Assembly: GCF_000719095.1 (NCBI RefSeq)
Contig: NZ_JOEH01000002.1
Span: forward strand, 124,001-188,000
Source: Streptacidiphilus jeojiense
Lineage (GTDB): Bacteria > Actinomycetota > Actinomycetes > Streptomycetales > Streptomycetaceae
Reading direction: 5' to 3'
Length of the DNA: 64,000 bases
In this document: piece after piece, positions 18,174-27,095 of the stretch
Layout of the letters: each line of letters opens with the position of its first letter
Numbering within the stretch: position 1 is the stretch's first letter
The notes under the pieces: model-generated
Database searches by the model: none
What the model saw: only the letters and a program-made list of their open reading frames with translations
Told to the model about the DNA's origin: nothing
Position numbers and translations under genes: made by a program

Positions 18174-20186
18174 ATGGCAAGAGCCGCAAGATCCCTGTGG
18201 GCGGTCGCGCTGGCGTTCTGCGCCGCGGTCGCCCTGGCCCTCGGCGGCGCCCCCGCGGCGCAGGCCCGGACCAGCGCCGTGCAGACCGTCTTCACCCCCA
18301 CCTCCGCCGCCGGGTACGTGAACCCCGGTGCGATGTACGCCCGTTCGATCACCCTGCACCACGCCGGCGACGCCAACGGGACCATCCTCACCACCTTCGA
18401 GGTGTACACCAACGGCACGCCGTACTTCCCGGTCTACCGGAGCACCGACGGCGGCACCAGTTGGAGCTACCTGTCCCAGGTCACCGACACCGTCAACGGG
18501 TACGGGATGCGCTGGAACCCGCAGATCTACGAACTTCCCGCGGCCCTGGGCAGCCTGCCGGCCGGCACCCTGCTGGAGGCCGGGCTGTCGGTGCCCGCCG
18601 ACCGCAGCTCGACCGAGATCCTGCTCTACGACAGCACCGACCAGGGCGCCAGCTGGCATTTCCTCAGCTCGGTGGCCAAGGGCGGCGCGGCCTGGACCGC
18701 GGACCCCAACACCCCGGTGTGGGAGCCGTTCCTGCTGATGAACAACGGCCGGCTGGACGTCTACTACTCGGACCAGCGGGAGAACTCGGTCAACTCGCAG
18801 AAGCTGGTGCACCAGACCAGCACCGACGGCACCAGCTGGGGCTCGGTCGTCGACGACGTGGTCTACTCGGCCCAGTCCGCGCGTCCGGGGATGGCCACGG
18901 TGGCGGCGATCGGCGGCGGTAAGTGGATCATGACGTACGAGTACTGCAACGCCCCGTCCGGCGGCTGCCCGGTCTACTACAAGATCGCCAGTGATCCGGA
19001 GAGCTTCGGGTCGGCCACCGGCCAGCAGATCGTGCTGAACGACGGCAGCAAGCCCTGCTGCCAGCCCTACGTCGTCTGGACCCCCAGCGGCGGTGCCAAC
19101 GGGACCATCGTGGTCAGCGACGGCGGGCAGACCGCGCTCGCGGTCAACACGGCGGGCGGCGCCACGGGCTCCTGGAAGTCCGAGGGCTCCAACGCGCCCG
19201 GCGGCTACAGCCGTTCGCTGATGCTGATGCCGGACGGCAACACCGTGATGACGCTGACCGGCGGCTACCACGACAGCACCTACCTCAACCAGGTGCAGTT
19301 CGCCCTGGACAACATCGCCCCCGGGATCTCCGCCGGAGCGACCTACACCCTGACCAACAGCTACTCCGGCCTCAACCTCGGCGCCACCGCGACCGCGGAC
19401 GGCAGCCCCGCCGTCCAACTGACCGCGGCGTCCACCAGCACGCAGCAGCAGTGGGTGCTGACCCGCCAGGCCGACGGCTACTTCACCCTCACCGATGTGG
19501 CGGCGGGCAAGCTGCTGGCGGTGACCGGCGGGTCCACGGCCGACGGTGCGACCACGGAACTGCGCACGGCCTCGTCCGGGTCCGCGGCCCAGGAGTGGTC
19601 GGTGGTCCAGCAGCCGGACGGCAGCTTCACCCTCGCCAACCGCCGGAGCGGCCTGCTGCTGGACGACTACCAGTGGTCCAAGAGCTCCGGCTCGACCGTG
19701 GACCAGTGGGAGGACACCGGCGGCGCCAACCAGCGCTGGACGCTGACCCAGACCGCCCTGCCCGCCCTCACCACCGGCCAGTACTCGATCCAGAACAACT
19801 TCGGCGAGTACCTGGAGATCCCCGGCGGCTCCACGGCCTCGGGCACCCAGGCCGACCAGTGGTGGTACGCCGACCAGTCCTGGCACCTGTGGCGCTTCGC
19901 CGCGGTGAGCGGCGGCTACCAGATCGTCAACGTCAACTCCGGGCTGGTCCTCACCGACACCTACCCGGCCTCCACCGACGCCATCACCCAGACCGCCGCC
20001 GTCAGCGGCAACAGCAACCAGGTCTGGACCCTGGTCCCGCACGGCAACCAGTACCTGGTGAAGAACGCCGGCACCGGCCGCTACGTCACCATCGCCCAGG
20101 GTTCGTCCGGCGACCTGGCCAAGTCCGTCTCCTGGACCGAGTCCGACACCTCCGACCAGCTCTGGACGGTGCGCCGACTGAACTGA
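18174..20186 (+). CDS. secreted GH93-like beta-propeller glycosidase with two ricin-type lectin modules
   Basis: A 670-residue protein with a signal peptide cleaved after about residue 31 (AAQA). Residues about 35-380 form a sialidase-like propeller with Asp-box motifs (STDGGTSWSYL, STDQGASWHFL, STDGTSWGSV) and blocks such as VNGYGMRWNPQIYELP, PVWEPFLLMNNGRLDVYYSD and QSARPGMATV. These match what I recall of GH93 exo-arabinanases acting on alpha-1,5-L-arabinan. From about residue 390 two ricin B beta-trefoils follow, each with three QxW-type repeats (QQQW, AQEW, NQRW; then HLWRF, NQVW, DQLW). Its position after a GH42/CUT1 operon suits degradation of arabinan or galactan side chains of pectin. 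The GH93 label is tentative; the propeller and lectin parts are certain. Confidence 0.7.
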   Translation: MARAARSLWAVALAFCAAVALALGGAPAAQARTSAVQTVFTPTSAAGYVNPGAMYARSITLHHAGDANGTILTTFEVYTNGTPYFPVYRSTDGGTSWSYLSQVTDTVNGYGMRWNPQIYELPAALGSLPAGTLLEAGLSVPADRSSTEILLYDSTDQGASWHFLSSVAKGGAAWTADPNTPVWEPFLLMNNGRLDVYYSDQRENSVNSQKLVHQTSTDGTSWGSVVDDVVYSAQSARPGMATVAAIGGGKWIMTYEYCNAPSGGCPVYYKIASDPESFGSATGQQIVLNDGSKPCCQPYVVWTPSGGANGTIVVSDGGQTALAVNTAGGATGSWKSEGSNAPGGYSRSLMLMPDGNTVMTLTGGYHDSTYLNQVQFALDNIAPGISAGATYTLTNSYSGLNLGATATADGSPAVQLTAASTSTQQQWVLTRQADGYFTLTDVAAGKLLAVTGGSTADGATTELRTASSGSAAQEWSVVQQPDGSFTLANRRSGLLLDDYQWSKSSGSTVDQWEDTGGANQRWTLTQTALPALTTGQYSIQNNFGEYLEIPGGSTASGTQADQWWYADQSWHLWRFAAVSGGYQIVNVNSGLVLTDTYPASTDAITQTAAVSGNSNQVWTLVPHGNQYLVKNAGTGRYVTIAQGSSGDLAKSVSWTESDTSDQLWTVRRLN

Positions 20187-20201
20187 GCCCAGGAGGCCTC
20201 C

Positions 20202-20236
20202 CACCGGGGCGGCGCCACACGGGCGCCGCCCCGGTG
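20202..20236. terminator. bidirectional terminator hairpin
   Basis: CACCGGGGCGGCGCC (20202-20216) pairs with GGCGCCGCCCCGGTG (20222-20236) with a 5-base loop. It separates the secreted glycosidase from the convergent gene ending at 20242. Confidence 0.85.
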
Positions 20237-20241
20237 CGTGG

Positions 20242-20724
20242 CTAGCGCCGGCGTTTGCGGTTGGGGCGGTGCGGGCGGAGGAGGGTGTCGAGTTCGCCCA
20301 CCGCCGCGCGGATGTGGGCCGGGCCGCGTCGGCGGCGGTCGCCCGCGCACCACCAGGCGAGCCGTCCGTCCGCCTCGCGCGGGTGCATGCCGAGGTCGTG
20401 CACGGGGCAGAGCGGCCACGCCTGCCAGAGCCGTTCGGTGACGGTCTCCTGCGCGGCGTCGGCGACGTTAGCCAGCGCGGCGGCCGGGTGCTCCGCCGAT
20501 TCCGGCCAGAGCGCGTTGCCGTGCCACTCGCCGTTGTCCAGGGCGACGTGGACGAGCTCCGGGCCGTCCGCGCCGAACGGCGGCAGGGCGAGCAGCCGGA
20601 GCGGGCCCTGTTCCGGCAGGGTCGCCGCCAGATCGCGGTTGAGCAGGGCCAGCGCCCCGTCCCAGGCGGGGTGTTCCCCGGGCAGGACCAGGCGGGGCTC
20701 GGGCAGGTCAAACGGAGCAGGCAT
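20242..20724 (-). CDS. conserved hypothetical protein
   Basis: A 160-residue soluble protein, not recognised as a named family. It has an acidic N-terminal half with a WHGNALWPESAEHP segment. A C-terminal part (LWQAWPLCPVHDLGMHPRE, WWCAGDRRRRGPAHIRAAVG) resembles small uncharacterised streptomycete proteins with a CPVH...WWC pattern that could bind a metal. The tail is very basic (PNRKRRR). Codon usage matches the neighbours. It is divergent from the VOC gene, with 66 bp between the start codons. Confidence 0.7.
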   Translation of the reverse strand: MPAPFDLPEPRLVLPGEHPAWDGALALLNRDLAATLPEQGPLRLLALPPFGADGPELVHVALDNGEWHGNALWPESAEHPAAALANVADAAQETVTERLWQAWPLCPVHDLGMHPREADGRLAWWCAGDRRRRGPAHIRAAVGELDTLLRPHRPNRKRRR

Positions 20725-20790
20725 ACCGCCATCCTGCCCGGTTGATACGTTGGCGAGGCCAGATGCCTGCGTAGTCGTGTGAGGACGTCG

Positions 20791-21183
20791 ATGGAACTCG
20801 CCCAGGTCCGCCTGCTGGTTGCGGACTTCCCCAGCTGTTACCGCTTCTACCGCGATGTGCTGGGGCTGAAGCCGCAGTTCGAGGCGGAGCAGGGCCCCTA
20901 TGCCAAGCTCACCCCCGAGGGCGGCGTCGCCGGTGTGGCGCTGCAGGACCGCGCGCAGATGGCCCAGGTCCTGGGTGAGCTCGCCGCCGAGCCGACCGGC
21001 TACCGGTCCCTGGTCGTGCTGCGGGTCGACGACCTCGACGGCTACTGCCGGGAGATCACCGAGCGAGGAGCGGCGCTGCTGCACGGCCCCGCCCCGATGA
21101 CGGACCGTATGCGCGTCGCCCACCTGATGGACCCGGCGGGGAACCTGGTCGAGCTCCAGGAGTGGCTCCTGCTCCGCGGCTGA
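20791..21183 (+). CDS. VOC family (glyoxalase/bleomycin-resistance fold) protein
   Basis: A 130-residue protein with the paired beta-alpha-beta modules of the vicinal oxygen chelate superfamily: VRLLVADFPSCYRFYRDVLG at the N-terminus and RVAHLMDPAGNLVELQEW at the C-terminus. Metal-binding His/Glu positions are only partly conserved, so it could be a binding or resistance protein rather than an enzyme. ATG 20791 was chosen over in-frame GTG 20779 because GAGG sits six bases before it. Confidence 0.82.
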   Translation: MELAQVRLLVADFPSCYRFYRDVLGLKPQFEAEQGPYAKLTPEGGVAGVALQDRAQMAQVLGELAAEPTGYRSLVVLRVDDLDGYCREITERGAALLHGPAPMTDRMRVAHLMDPAGNLVELQEWLLLRG

Positions 21184-21304
21184 GGCCGCAGCGCCCAGCT
21201 GCCGGTGGTTCTCATCGTGCTCCGAGACAAGCCAAAGACGATCTCCAGAACGGCAGTTGAGACTCGTAACTGTCGATCAGGGGACAGCGGGCGAGGAGGG
21301 GCAG

Positions 21305-21532
21305 ATGACGGGCAGTGAGAACAGCGGCGGCGGCCTGCGGGGCTGGTTCAGCAGGGGGCCGTGGCTGGTCGCCGGGGTGGCGGCCGCGGTGGTGCTTGGG
21401 CCGGCGGCGGCCACCGCCTCGGCACTGGAGAAGGCCAATGCCGCCCCGGTGCACCGGCTGGTGCTCCAGGCTGCGGCCGCCAATCCGGCCGTGACCAGGG
21501 AGGACGGTTACCGGCTGGAGCGGACCCGTTAG
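21305..21532 (+). CDS. small single-pass membrane protein of unknown function
   Basis: A 75-residue protein starting at ATG 21305 behind an excellent GAGGAGGGG site. It has a short polar N-terminus, one hydrophobic helix at about residues 18-41 (GPWLVAGVAAAVVLGPAAAT) and a short charged tail. It could be a membrane-anchored or secreted peptide. No homologue is recognised, and support is the Shine-Dalgarno site, codon usage and helix. Confidence 0.5.
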   Translation: MTGSENSGGGLRGWFSRGPWLVAGVAAAVVLGPAAATASALEKANAAPVHRLVLQAAAANPAVTREDGYRLERTR

Positions 21533-21569
21533 GCCGTCCGGTCCTGGCCCACCGGTCGCAGGGCCGCGG

Positions 21570-21956
21570 TCACCGGCGACCGCCGGCCCGGCGGTCGTCC
21601 GCGAGCGAGGTCAACGGCCCGTACTCGTGGGCGAGTTGCTGCCAGGTGAGGGTGTCGCCGCAGCGGGGCGCATCGTGCGCGGGGTCGAAGCTCGGCATGG
21701 TCCAGGCGCCGGTGGCGGGGGTGCGCAGCCACAGGTCGCCGTCTCCGTCGACCACGGTCTGCGGGGTCGGGTCGGGCTCGGTCTGGTCGGTGGGGGCCCA
21801 GGTGACCCGGCCGGGGTGCGAGGCGCGGCGCAGCTCGGTGGCGGCGAGCTGCGCGGCGGCGTCGCGGGACTCGCTGTCGACCGCCGCCACCGAGGCGAGC
21901 CGGTAGGCATCGGCGAGGTTGGGAAGGGCGGGGGCCTGCTTGCGATTGGAGCTCAT
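21570..21956 (-). CDS. hypothetical protein translationally coupled to an MFS transporter
   Basis: A 128-residue soluble protein of unknown function. The start ATG (complement of 21954-21956) overlaps the upstream MFS stop codon as ATGA and has GGGAGG upstream, so it is made together with the transporter. Visible features are an N-terminal helix rich in Ala and Arg and a central segment TVVDGDGDLWLRTPATGAWT that looks like a small beta-sheet. A similar small partner after an MFS gene is not one I recognise. Confidence 0.65.
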   Translation of the reverse strand: MSSNRKQAPALPNLADAYRLASVAAVDSESRDAAAQLAATELRRASHPGRVTWAPTDQTEPDPTPQTVVDGDGDLWLRTPATGAWTMPSFDPAHDAPRCGDTLTWQQLAHEYGPLTSLADDRRAGGRR

Positions 21957-23296
21957 GAAGGTTCCCTCCCGGTTGAGGTGCCATGTCCGTTTTGGCACCT
22001 CGGAGAGGCGAGCTTATCCGAGGTCAGCCACGGCTCGGGCGCCACGGCGGACGGAAGAGCGGTCGGCAGGACGGTCGGCCGGCGGCGGTACCGCCCCCGG
22101 CCCCGGTACGTCGAGGCGTCGAATCCGGTCAGCCGTAGCAGCAGCTGGGTCAGCAGGAGGAGGGCTGCGGCCAGGGCCGCGACCGCACCGAGGGCCGCAC
22201 GCAGCCCGTCGGCGTCGGCCCACAGTCCGACGTAGACGGGTCCGAGCAGGTATCCGAGGTAGGCGACGCCGGTGACCGTGGACATCGCCCGGCCCCGGCG
22301 GGACTCCTCGACGTTGCGCGAGACGATCCCGATCAGCGTCGGGAAGAGCACGGCGGTGCCCGCGCCGGCCACCACCAGGCCCAGCGCGGCGACGAGCAGC
22401 GTCGGTGCGGCGGCCACGACGACGGTGCCGGTCGTGGCGGCGAGTGCTCCGGCAAGGAGGACGGTACGGGCATGGGCGGCCTTCAGCCCGCCGATGGAGA
22501 AGCGTGTGGCCGCGACCGTTCCCGCGAAGACGGCGGGCGCGACGGCGGCGAGTCCGGGGCCCGCGTGCAGTTCCTCGCGGGCGAAGACCGCGCTCCAGCT
22601 CTGGTGGGCGTTCTCGGTCGCGAAGGCGAGCGCGCCCAGTGCCCCCACGAGCAGGAGCGGGAGGAGCCGTGGACCGACGGGAGGTGTGGCGTCCGTGGCC
22701 GTGCGGCCGGCGCCTCCCGGACGCCAGGGACCGGAGGGCAGCGTCCTGAGCATCGTCGCCCCGGCCACGAGCGACAGTGCGGCCACCGAGACGAAGGGCA
22801 CCGCGAGCGGCAGTGATGCGGCGGACGCCAGGCCGGTGCCGAGGCCGGCGAGGACGACCAGGGTGGAGAAGACCCCGTGGGCCCGGGTGATGACGGGTCG
22901 GCAGGAGAGCGCCTCAGCGCGTCCGGCGACCGCGTTCATGGCCACGTCCGCCGCACCGCTGCAGGCGCCGACGAGGGACAGCCCGATGCACAGGCCCAGC
23001 AGGTTCCGTGCCGTCAGCGCCATGGCGACGCCTGCCGTGCCCAGGGCCATGACGAGCAGGGCCGCGGTCCTCAGCCCCCATCGGTCCAGGGCCCTGCCGA
23101 CCAGCAGCATCGCCGGAAGGGCGCCGGCGGCCACGAAGAGCAGTGCGACCCCGAGCCGGCCGTCGGTGACGTGGGCCTGCTGCTGGACCCGTGGCACGGA
23201 GGCGCCCCAGACACCCCAGAACGCGCCGAAGGCGGCGAAGGCGGTGAGGGCGGAGACGATCAGGTTGCGCGGCGCGGTGCTCGGCGTCCCGGACAT
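21953..23296 (-). CDS. MFS transporter
   Basis: A 447-residue protein with about twelve hydrophobic segments. It shows FGAFWGVWGASVPRVQQQAH at the N-terminus and two cytoplasmic A-type loops (GRALDRWGLRTAA, RRGRAMSTVTGVAYLGYLLG). The layout resembles sugar/drug MFS proteins of the YbjJ type with the ENAHQSWSAVF motif after helix 6. ATG 23296 is used; GTG 23314 would add six residues. It is divergent from a LacI regulator, and a dyad at 23299-23312 lies immediately at its start, so it is probably repressed by that LacI protein. Confidence 0.8.
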   Translation of the reverse strand: MSGTPSTAPRNLIVSALTAFAAFGAFWGVWGASVPRVQQQAHVTDGRLGVALLFVAAGALPAMLLVGRALDRWGLRTAALLVMALGTAGVAMALTARNLLGLCIGLSLVGACSGAADVAMNAVAGRAEALSCRPVITRAHGVFSTLVVLAGLGTGLASAASLPLAVPFVSVAALSLVAGATMLRTLPSGPWRPGGAGRTATDATPPVGPRLLPLLLVGALGALAFATENAHQSWSAVFAREELHAGPGLAAVAPAVFAGTVAATRFSIGGLKAAHARTVLLAGALAATTGTVVVAAAPTLLVAALGLVVAGAGTAVLFPTLIGIVSRNVEESRRGRAMSTVTGVAYLGYLLGPVYVGLWADADGLRAALGAVAALAAALLLLTQLLLRLTGFDASTYRGRGRYRRRPTVLPTALPSAVAPEPWLTSDKLASPRCQNGHGTSTGREPS

Positions 23297-23298
23297 GC

Positions 23299-23312
23299 GT
23301 GTAACGATACAC
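23299..23312. promoter_or_regulatory. LacI-type operator between divergent MFS and LacI genes
   Basis: GTGTAACGATACAC is a 14-bp dyad with one mismatched pair and the central CG typical of LacI-family operators. It lies in the 32-bp space between the two start codons. Both genes would be controlled from this single site. Neither start has a clear Shine-Dalgarno sequence, so leaderless transcripts are possible. Confidence 0.65.
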
Positions 23313-23328
23313 ACGTAGACTCGGCAGC

Positions 23329-24378
23329 ATGAGACCGCCCGCAGCCCCGAAACGAGTGACCCTGGCTCAGGTGGCCGAGCTGGCAGGTGTGTCGGTGATG
23401 ACCGCCTCCTACACCTACAACCGGCCCGGCCGGGTCTCGGAGCAGGCCCGCGCCAAGGTCCTCGCCGCCGCCGACCGCCTGGGCTACGCCGGGCCCGACC
23501 CCAGCGCCCGCTCGCTGCGGCGCGGCAGCACCCGCACGCTCGGGGTGGTGCTGGGCGAGCACCTGAACTACGCCTTCGAGGACCCCCAGGCGGCGTCCTT
23601 CCTGGCGGGCATCGCCGAGGTCTGCGCCGGGCGCGGCTACGGGATGACGATCCTGCCGGTCACCGGCGCCGCGGACGACGCCGAACGGATCAGGACCGCG
23701 GCCGTCGACGGATTCATCGTGTGGACCACCTCCGACGACGATCCGGTGCTGGAGGCGGTCCGGGCGATGAAGCGCCCCGCCGTGGTGCACGGCGGCCCGG
23801 CGGTCCGGGGGCTGGCCCTGGTGGGCATCGACAACCGGGCGGCGGCACGGGCCGCGGGCGCGGTCGCGTTCGCGGGCGCGGAACGCCCGGCAGTGCTGAG
23901 TTTTCCGCTGTCCCGGGAGCGGATCAGCAGCGTCGCCGGCGGCACGGACCCCGCCGGGGTCCTGTTCCCGGTGACCCGGGAGCGGCTGGAGGGCTACCGG
24001 CAGGCCGCCGGGGACGCCGGGATCGCCTGGGCGGACGTGCTGGTCGCGGTGTGCGCGCGCAACGACGCCGCCGAGGCCGAACAGGTCACGGCGACGCTGC
24101 TGGCGGCCCCCGAGCCGCCGGACGCCGTCGCCGCGATGAGCGACCAGCTGGCGGCCGGGGTGGTACGGGCGGCGGGTGCCGCCGGGCTGCTGCTGCCCGA
24201 CGACCTCGCGGTCACCGGCTGGGACGACGGCGCCGTGGCCGCCGAACTCGGGCTCACCACCGTCGCCCAGTCGCTGCGCGACCAGGGGACGGCCTGCGCG
24301 TACCTGGCGCTCGGGGAGAAGCCGGTGTCCACGGCCGCGCCCTGGTCCGTGGTGCGCAGGGGCAGCACGCGTCACTGA
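23329..24378 (+). CDS. LacI family transcriptional regulator
   Basis: A 349-residue protein. The N-terminal helix-turn-helix is VTLAQVAELAGVSVMTASYT, with the hinge at about residues 55-62. The sensor domain is shorter than usual in places, and the effector loop reads DDLAVTGWDDGAVAAELGLT. It is divergent from the MFS transporter, with a 14-bp operator between them. The inducer is presumably the transporter's substrate, which is unknown. A strong terminator begins directly at the stop codon. Confidence 0.88.
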   Translation: MRPPAAPKRVTLAQVAELAGVSVMTASYTYNRPGRVSEQARAKVLAAADRLGYAGPDPSARSLRRGSTRTLGVVLGEHLNYAFEDPQAASFLAGIAEVCAGRGYGMTILPVTGAADDAERIRTAAVDGFIVWTTSDDDPVLEAVRAMKRPAVVHGGPAVRGLALVGIDNRAAARAAGAVAFAGAERPAVLSFPLSRERISSVAGGTDPAGVLFPVTRERLEGYRQAAGDAGIAWADVLVAVCARNDAAEAEQVTATLLAAPEPPDAVAAMSDQLAAGVVRAAGAAGLLLPDDLAVTGWDDGAVAAELGLTTVAQSLRDQGTACAYLALGEKPVSTAAPWSVVRRGSTRH

Positions 24379-24413
24379 CGGAGGGTCCGGGGCGCAGCGC
24401 CCCGGACCCTCCG
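24379..24413 (+). terminator. terminator after the LacI gene
   Basis: A 17-bp perfect stem with a one-base centre (CGGAGGGTCCGGGGCGC at 24379-24395 against 24397-24413), followed by CTGTGTTTCT. It lies directly after the LacI stop codon and faces the convergent hydrolase gene ending at 24444. Confidence 0.85.
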
Positions 24414-24443
24414 CTGTGTTTCTGACGCTTGATCAGCGAGTGG

Positions 24444-27020
24444 TCACTGTGCGGCGATCCGGATGGAGTCGATGTTGGGGACGTAGGCGGAGGCGTTGGA
24501 GAAGGTGATGGTGTTGCTGCCGGCGGCCAGGGTCACCGGGATGTCCACCGTGTTGAACTGGTCCCAGCTGAAGGTGTTGGCGAAGACCTCCGTGGTCGCC
24601 GTGCCGCCGTTGACGGAGATCGAGGCGGTGCGGGACTCGATGTTGGAGTTGTAGTTTCCCGATCCCGAGGTGTCGTCGTTGGAGTACTGGATGGCGAGCA
24701 TGTAGGTGCCGGCGTGGGCCGCGGTGACGCCGTTGAAGGTGAGCGTGTTGGCGGAGCCGTTGCCGATGTAGCCGACGTAACTGCCTCCGGAGGCCCAGGT
24801 GTTGGCGGTGACCACGGCCGTGCCGCCGAGGGTGTTGGCGGAGCTCTCGGCCTGGTAGGTGGTGACGCCGCTGGTGCTGCCGGTGGCGGCGACGGTGACG
24901 TTCTCCACCGAGGCGGCGCCGCTGGCGGTCACCGTCACCGGGTTCATCCCGGCCTGCAGGTAGAGGCTGACCGTCGCGGTGGACATGGCCCCCGAGGTGG
25001 AGGCCAGGGTGCCGCCGGTGACGGTGTTGCCGTTGGCGGTCAGCGTGAGCGAACCGCTGGTCGCGTAGCGGACGGTGGTGGTGTAGAAGCCGTCGCTGGG
25101 TGCGTAGACGTCGGCGGTCGAGGAGGCTCCGGAGGCGAGCACGGCCCGGCCCTCACCGGTGCCGTCGGAGGCGGTGTAGTTGTAGCTGACGGTGCCGCTG
25201 GTGCGGCCGAGCGCCGCCTCGTAGACCGTCGCGGCGGAGGAGACCGCGGTCAGGTCGATCTTGTCCAGGGTCACCTCGCCGATGGCGGTGCCCAGGGTCG
25301 CGTTGTACTTGGCCAGGGTGATGGTGTGGGTGCCCGCCGAGAGCGTGAGGGTGACGTCCTTGCGGCTGCGCCAGAGCCAGTTGAGCGTGGCGGGGTAGTT
25401 CACCAGCTGCGAGGCGGTCCCGTCCACGCTCAGCGCCTGCTGGGCGTAGGTGCCGCCCTGGTTGCCGTAGTAGATGCCGAGGTCGTAGGAGCCGGTCGTC
25501 GGTGCGGTCACGGTGAAGGTGACCGCACTGGTGGAGGTGTTGAGCGAGCCCACGTCCTGGGTGCCCGAGGTGGCGTAGCCGTTGGCGTTGCTCACCGTGC
25601 CCTGGGTGTAGACGGTGCCGCCGGTGATGGCGGCGGCCTCGGCCTCGTAGGAGGCGCTGTAGGGGGCGTTGGCCGCGGTGGGGGTGGTGACGTTGGAGGG
25701 GGTGAGCACGATCCGGTAGGCCGACATGGCCTTCATGCCGGTCAGCGGCACGGTGATGGTGCCGGAGGAGGTCGAGTACACCGCCCGGGAGATCACCTGC
25801 GGTGCCGCGCCGGCGCCCGCGTAGCCGGACCAGTCGGTCTCCTCGACGGTCGCGGCGACATTGGAGCCGAAGACGCTGGAGGAGACCCCGTTCACCACCA
25901 CGTTGGCCGCTCCGGAGGAGCCGCCCAGGATGACCTGGGCCTGGTCCTTGGTGGTGTCGTAGGAGGCCACGCCCTGGAGGGTGTCGGTGGTGTTCGGGGA
26001 CGGCGGGGTCACCGAGACCGTGTTGCCGGTCATCCGCGCGTACCAGTCGTAGAGCCAGTAGGCCCCCGTCGGCGTGTTCTGGCCGGTCGTCAGGTCGTCG
26101 AAGTTGCCGGCGATGTCCCAGTAGGCCATGTCACCGTAGACCTTGGCGTTCTCGAACGCCGAGATCCACTGCACCAGCTGGCCCGGCACCGACAGGTCGC
26201 GGCGGTCGCCGTACTCGGTGATGTCGATGGGCAGCGCGCTGACCCCGGCGGCGGTCTCCTCGGCACGGTAGGTGCTGTAGTGGGAGGCGAAGTTGGCGGT
26301 GGAGCTGGAGGACAGCTCGTGCCAGCTCATCATGTCCGGCAGGGTGCCGGCGCTCTTGGCGTGCGCCAGGAAGTCGGGCAGGAAGCGGCTGTCGAAGTTG
26401 GCCTCGTTGGGGCCGACGATCTTCGCGGTCGGGTCGTCCTTCTTTATCTCGGCGTAGATCGCGTCCCACCAGGTGAAGAAGGTGTCCCGGTTGGTGTCGT
26501 AGGTGGCGGTGGAGCTGACGCCCAGACCGAACCAGATCCCGTCCGGCTCGTTCACCGGGACGTACTCGAAGGAGGAGTGCTGCGGGCTGGCCACCACCGT
26601 GGCGGCGATGGTGTCGACCACCGAGAGGTACGAGGACAGCGTGGTGGTCGCGTAGGGCCAGTCCGGGTAGTAGTCCTGCATGTAGATCAGGATCTTGCCG
26701 CTGCTGGAGTCCTTGACGAAGGTGCCGGCCACCTTGGCGGCGTCGCCGTTGGGGTGCTGGGTGCCGCCCGGTGCCTTCTGCGCGATGGTGGTCACGGCCA
26801 GCGGCGTGAGCAGGTTGTCGCTGGGCACGCCGGCGTCGGAGAGCCCGTACAGCGCGCCGTTGGCGCCGTGCAGGACCGAGCCGGTGCTGCTGCCCAGGTT
26901 CACGGTCAGGGTGGAGGTCGCCGCCGAGGCGGACTGGACGGATACGGCACTTGCCCCCGTGGCGGCCGCGAGCAGAAGCATCGCGGACGCCAAGCGCGTG
27001 GCTGCGCTTGCGAATCTCAT
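24444..27020 (-). CDS. secreted clan GH-A glycoside hydrolase with CBM6/35-like modules
   Basis: An 858-residue exported protein with a signal peptide ending near residue 34 (SASAA). The catalytic part (about 40-400) has a TIM-barrel acid/base Glu158 in VPVNEPDG and a nucleophile Glu269 in PIDITEYGDR, the two-glutamate layout of clan GH-A. It most resembles GH39- or GH5-like proteins, but the family is uncertain. After a small beta domain, two CBM6/35-like modules are visible (about 480-620, starting ASYEAEAAAITGG, and about 735-858, starting TTYQAESSANTLGG), with a further sandwich domain between them. Upstream lies an operator motif shared with the nearby ABC importer and GH36 gene, so it probably releases oligosaccharides for them. 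Confidence 0.78.
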   Translation of the reverse strand: MRFASAATRLASAMLLLAAATGASAVSVQSASAATSTLTVNLGSSTGSVLHGANGALYGLSDAGVPSDNLLTPLAVTTIAQKAPGGTQHPNGDAAKVAGTFVKDSSSGKILIYMQDYYPDWPYATTTLSSYLSVVDTIAATVVASPQHSSFEYVPVNEPDGIWFGLGVSSTATYDTNRDTFFTWWDAIYAEIKKDDPTAKIVGPNEANFDSRFLPDFLAHAKSAGTLPDMMSWHELSSSSTANFASHYSTYRAEETAAGVSALPIDITEYGDRRDLSVPGQLVQWISAFENAKVYGDMAYWDIAGNFDDLTTGQNTPTGAYWLYDWYARMTGNTVSVTPPSPNTTDTLQGVASYDTTKDQAQVILGGSSGAANVVVNGVSSSVFGSNVAATVEETDWSGYAGAGAAPQVISRAVYSTSSGTITVPLTGMKAMSAYRIVLTPSNVTTPTAANAPYSASYEAEAAAITGGTVYTQGTVSNANGYATSGTQDVGSLNTSTSAVTFTVTAPTTGSYDLGIYYGNQGGTYAQQALSVDGTASQLVNYPATLNWLWRSRKDVTLTLSAGTHTITLAKYNATLGTAIGEVTLDKIDLTAVSSAATVYEAALGRTSGTVSYNYTASDGTGEGRAVLASGASSTADVYAPSDGFYTTTVRYATSGSLTLTANGNTVTGGTLASTSGAMSTATVSLYLQAGMNPVTVTASGAASVENVTVAATGSTSGVTTYQAESSANTLGGTAVVTANTWASGGSYVGYIGNGSANTLTFNGVTAAHAGTYMLAIQYSNDDTSGSGNYNSNIESRTASISVNGGTATTEVFANTFSWDQFNTVDIPVTLAAGSNTITFSNASAYVPNIDSIRIAAQ

Positions 27021-27095
27021 GGTGGGATCGCTCCAACTGGGTGAGGTGGATCCAGGGTGGGGTGGGGCCCGAGGGCGCCGTCGGCGGCCGATGAC

